NCBI GenBank assembly: GCA_963676245.1
Contig: OY781042.1
Coordinates: 930,001 to 994,000 of the forward strand
Length of the DNA stretch: 64,000 bases
Source: BN30871 sp937141405
GTDB lineage: Bacteria; Campylobacterota; Campylobacteria; Campylobacterales; Sulfurovaceae
Reading direction: 5' to 3'
The translations under genes were made by a program, and so were the position numbers. The notes under the pieces were generated by a model. It was not told the DNA's origin, searched no databases, and saw only the letters and a list, made by a program, of their open reading frames with translations. Below are positions 61,288-64,000 of the stretch, piece by piece (the stretch's first letter is position 1; every line of letters begins with the position of its first letter).

Positions 61288-63498
61288 ATGTCCGATATAT
61301 CTTTGATCAAAAAGCTCGATCTAGATACTTATATAGAGACATTTCAAAAATTTCTTGCAAGAGCCAAAGATATACCTATACAAGGGGATATCAATATCCA
61401 TTATAGGTATATCAAAGAGCTCTCAAATGTAGATTTTACTCCTCCAAAAGAGAGCAGAGCCCTTGAAGTTGAGTTGAATCGCCTTAAAAAACAAGCGCTT
61501 TTATCACTTGAGGATATATTTGAGTTTGTGAAGATTATTCGCTATTTTAGATATCTTCGCACACTCACTTTGCCACACTTGCTTCGAGAGTGGATGGAGG
61601 CGATTGTTGTTCCTGATGAGATCATGAGCATCATCGCCTCTTTTGATGATGAAGGCAAGATTGATCCAAACAGAGATAGTGAACTTTTAGAGATCGATGC
61701 TCTGCTTAAAAATAATAAGATTGCCATCAGGGAGTCTCTGAAGAGAATTGTTAATCAAAAAAGACTCCAAGAGTTTTTAGTTGATAGCCAGATTCACTAT
61801 GTAAATGATGAGGAGACGATCCTTGTACGCGGTGGTTTTTCAGGAGTGATAAAGGCGTCAGTTATTGCAAGAAGCGGAGCGGGGTACTTCTATGTCTTGC
61901 CGCAAACTCTGAGTGACCTTAAAGATAAAGAGGCAGATTTATTGAGTAAAAAAGAGGTGATTCTTTTACGCTATGCAAGGGAATTTTCTGCTACTTTTAC
62001 TAAACATGAAAGTTTCTTGAGGTTTATCAACAGAGAGTTTGATCGGTTTGATAACTATCAAGCGCGAGTCTTTTTTGCAAAAGCAAAAGATTATGAGTTT
62101 GTTTTGCCTCAAAAAGATGACACGATATGCTTGGAGAGTTTTAAACATCCGGCATTAAGTGATCCAAAACCCGTTAGTATAAATTTTGATAAAAAGATTA
62201 TGCTCATCACCGGTGTGAATGCCGGAGGAAAAACGATGCTGCTCAAATCGATTTTAAGTAGCGTCTATATGAGTAAATACCTTTTGCCTTTCGCTTGTGA
62301 TGTTAGCAAGACGAAGATAGGCCATTTTAGTGCGCTAGATGCGATCATTGATGATCCGCAAAGCGTTAAGAATGATATCTCTACATTTGCCGGTAGGATG
62401 AGCGAATTTGCAGAGCTTTTTAAGCAAAAAGATATGATTGTAGGTGTTGATGAGGTTGAACTTGGAACAGATAGCGATGAAGCAGCAAGTCTGTTTCGAG
62501 TGATTTTAGAGAGTCTTTCAAGTCGCAATATCAAATTTATCATCACAACACACCACAAAAGACTTGCAGCCTTGATGGCATCAAGCCGTGAGGTTGAACT
62601 TGTGGCTGCGCTTTATGATGAAAAAAGAAGAGAGCCTACCTATACATTTTTGCAAGGGAGTATCGGTAAAAGTTATGCTTTTGAGACGGCAAAAAGGTAT
62701 GGAATTCCTGAGCATATCGTTGCAAAAGCGATCGAAGTCCACGGCGAAGATAAAGAACGTTTAGGAGAACTTATAGAGCGATCAAGTACTCTAGAGTTGC
62801 AAATGCGAGAAAAGCTTGAAGCACTTAAGCAATCAAAAGAGAGATATGAGAAGAAAAGTAACAATCTTGAAATACTTGCAGAACAGATGATGCATGAACA
62901 AAAAGAAGAGATATCTAAGATGGAGAAGATTTATAGTGATGCTCTTGCAAAAGTCCAAGATGCACTGAAAGTTCAAGAATCTAAAGAGGGCAGAAGAGCA
63001 CTCAATGAGGCTCATAAGATAAAACAAAAAGCCCAAAGAGCTCCAAAAGAGACCAAGCAAGAGCCCCTTAACGTGGGCGATAGCATCAAATATAGATCCT
63101 ATCGCGGCGAGATTCTCTCCATGCAATCTAGCAGTGCAACTATACTTGTTGAGGGGATGAAAATGAGTGTTCCTCTAAGTGAGTTAAAACGTTCAAAACT
63201 GCCAAAAATAGAGCAAAACAGAGCAAATGATATCAAAAAATCAAAAGTGAGTGTCGATAAAAATAGTGCAAGTATTAGCATCAAGCTTATCGGGATGTTC
63301 GGCGATGAGGCGATAGATAAGCTTGATCGCGCTATCTCTGATGCACTCGTGAACGGTATTAGTGAAATGGAAGTGATTCATGGCGGGGGCAAGGGGATAC
63401 TCGCCAAGCTTGTCAAAGAGTATCTTTTAGGGCATCCGAAGATAAAGCATTTTTATAAGATGCAGGGGAATCTAGGCGTAACCATCGTGGAGTTATAG
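61288..63498 (+). CDS. mutS2: MutS2 family ATPase with C-terminal Smr domain
   Basis: A 736-residue MutS2. Walker A is G-V-N-A-G-G-K-T-M-L, and Walker B is V-G-V-D-E-V-E-L-G-T-D. There is a long coiled coil at about 490-580, a KOW/LSM-like basic linker, and a C-terminal Smr domain (about 655-736). In the Smr domain I-H-G-G-G-K-G is intact, but the canonical L-D-L-R/H-G motif reads I-K-L-I-G-M-F, so nuclease activity may be altered. MutS2 proteins suppress recombination or rescue collided ribosomes. Confidence 0.94.
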   Translation: MSDISLIKKLDLDTYIETFQKFLARAKDIPIQGDINIHYRYIKELSNVDFTPPKESRALEVELNRLKKQALLSLEDIFEFVKIIRYFRYLRTLTLPHLLREWMEAIVVPDEIMSIIASFDDEGKIDPNRDSELLEIDALLKNNKIAIRESLKRIVNQKRLQEFLVDSQIHYVNDEETILVRGGFSGVIKASVIARSGAGYFYVLPQTLSDLKDKEADLLSKKEVILLRYAREFSATFTKHESFLRFINREFDRFDNYQARVFFAKAKDYEFVLPQKDDTICLESFKHPALSDPKPVSINFDKKIMLITGVNAGGKTMLLKSILSSVYMSKYLLPFACDVSKTKIGHFSALDAIIDDPQSVKNDISTFAGRMSEFAELFKQKDMIVGVDEVELGTDSDEAASLFRVILESLSSRNIKFIITTHHKRLAALMASSREVELVAALYDEKRREPTYTFLQGSIGKSYAFETAKRYGIPEHIVAKAIEVHGEDKERLGELIERSSTLELQMREKLEALKQSKERYEKKSNNLEILAEQMMHEQKEEISKMEKIYSDALAKVQDALKVQESKEGRRALNEAHKIKQKAQRAPKETKQEPLNVGDSIKYRSYRGEILSMQSSSATILVEGMKMSVPLSELKRSKLPKIEQNRANDIKKSKVSVDKNSASISIKLIGMFGDEAIDKLDRAISDALVNGISEMEVIHGGGKGILAKLVKEYLLGHPKIKHFYKMQGNLGVTIVEL

Positions 63499-63519
63499 CT
63501 AATTTTTAACTCTTGTGGG

Positions 63520-63547
63520 TATAATATTTGCAGTTAATTATTAGGAG
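63520..63547 (+). promoter_or_regulatory. Promoter and ribosome site of the last gene
   Basis: TATAAT at 63520-63525, preceded by TTGTGGG, and TTAGGAG at 63541-63547, five bases before the GTG start at 63553. Confidence 0.6.
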
Positions 63548-63552
63548 TGCCC

Positions 63553-64000
63553 GTGAGTATAAAAGATGGTCTAAAATATGCACAACAAGAGTTAAGCAGT
63601 GATGAGAAAGCTCTTGAGAGCGTCTTTAAAATGGAGCGTTTTTACAAAAAACACAAAAGCAAGATAATAGCACTTGTAGCACTTGTGATTGTCATTATCA
63701 TCTATAGTATAGCTAGTAGTGAGATGAAGCAGTATAGACTTGAGCAAGCTAACACAGCGTATATGCAACTACAAGAAAATCCAAACGATAAAGAGGCACT
63801 TGAGGCATTAAAGGCAAATAATCAACCTCTGTATGAGCTTTTCTCTTATCGTAAGGCAAATGTTGAGGGGGATACTCAGACGCTAAAAGCACTTGAGGGT
63901 GCTAGCAATGAGTTGGTTGCAAGTTTGAGTGCGTATGCAGATGCGATGCTCAATAAAACACCAAAAGATTCGCTTGTATATGCCGATTTCTCAAAATTGG
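63553..64000 (+). CDS. Membrane-anchored protein, 5' part (3' end outside window)
   Basis: 149 codons are visible from the GTG (V-S-I-K-D-G-L-K-Y-A). A cytoplasmic charged start of about 37 residues precedes one membrane helix (I-I-A-L-V-A-L-V-I-V-I-I-I-Y). The helical, repeat-rich part beyond it has an Ala/Leu/Glu pattern resembling TPR-like YfgM proteins, but I do not recognise it with certainty. It is cut by the window end. Confidence 0.7.
   Translation, partial: MSIKDGLKYAQQELSSDEKALESVFKMERFYKKHKSKIIALVALVIVIIIYSIASSEMKQYRLEQANTAYMQLQENPNDKEALEALKANNQPLYELFSYRKANVEGDTQTLKALEGASNELVASLSAYADAMLNKTPKDSLVYADFSKL

Overview
The window is 64 kb of a low-G+C, gene-dense bacterial chromosome. 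Protein content and gene order point to the Campylobacterota, of the Sulfurimonas/Sulfurovum kind rather than a host-adapted Campylobacter or Helicobacter. The signs are: near-complete housekeeping genes with Campylobacterota-like sequences; the operon ffh-rpsP-KH protein-rimM-trmD-rplS; a dihydroorotase/carbonic anhydrase/yidD/lnt cluster next to yajC-secD-secF; a cytoplasmic formate dehydrogenase catalytic subunit; a SulP anion transporter; and promoters marked mainly by a TATAAT -10 box. This assignment is inference from protein character, not from a marker gene. No rRNA, tRNA, CRISPR array, prophage or insertion sequence was seen.

Layout. 1-951 is the 3' part of hom. 985-5365 is an AT-rich accessory island. 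It holds a DpnII-type (GATC) restriction-modification operon whose middle gene encodes an unusual protein with two zinc-binding repeats and a DUF3883 nuclease-like domain. It is followed by a second DNA methyltransferase, a ribbon-helix-helix antitoxin, a RelE/ParE-like toxin broken by an early stop codon, and three degenerate copies of a short palindromic repeat. 5.4-19.1 kb is metabolic and housekeeping: YwbE, 5'-nucleotidase, DUF420, aldehyde dehydrogenase, ilvE, a band-7 protein, hisIE, an NlpC/P60 hydrolase, a radical SAM protein, purF, dapB, trxB, trxA, a PhyH dioxygenase and yraN. 19.1-21.3 kb is a second restriction-modification system (5-methylcytosine methyltransferase plus HNH endonuclease) abutting yraN. 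21.4-26.6 kb carries formate dehydrogenase, yajQ, two unknown genes, bcp and an aldo-keto reductase. 26.6-32.8 kb is a tripartite RND efflux operon with a divergent MarR regulator. 33.0-35.1 kb is rpsB-tsf. 35.2-38.2 kb has a permuted-papain-fold hydrolase, a membrane sensor-like protein and a LolD-like ATPase. 38.3-41.8 kb is the ffh-rplS operon, followed by smpB, a SulP transporter, ispE, truB and a UvrD-type helicase. 47.8-53.0 kb has a LysR regulator and then a tightly packed minus-strand run from lnt to an SspB-like protein. 53.0-64.0 kb is yajC-secD-secF, a 136-bp tandem duplication of the secF 3' end, a PBP4-SPOR fusion, an outer-membrane protein, an aminotransferase, murC, mutS2 and the start of a membrane-anchored protein cut by the window end.

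How the pieces relate. The strongest candidates for new biology are in the two restriction islands. hom and yraN-trxA-trxB, which I recall as adjacent and co-directional in Campylobacter, here lie 18 kb apart and in opposite orientation, with a restriction-modification system at each end of the intervening segment. This suggests an inversion or insertion history centred on the restriction systems. Other unusual items are a ribosomal protein S2 with an acidic linker and helix-hairpin-helix tail, the secF tail duplication, and two long structured intergenic elements.
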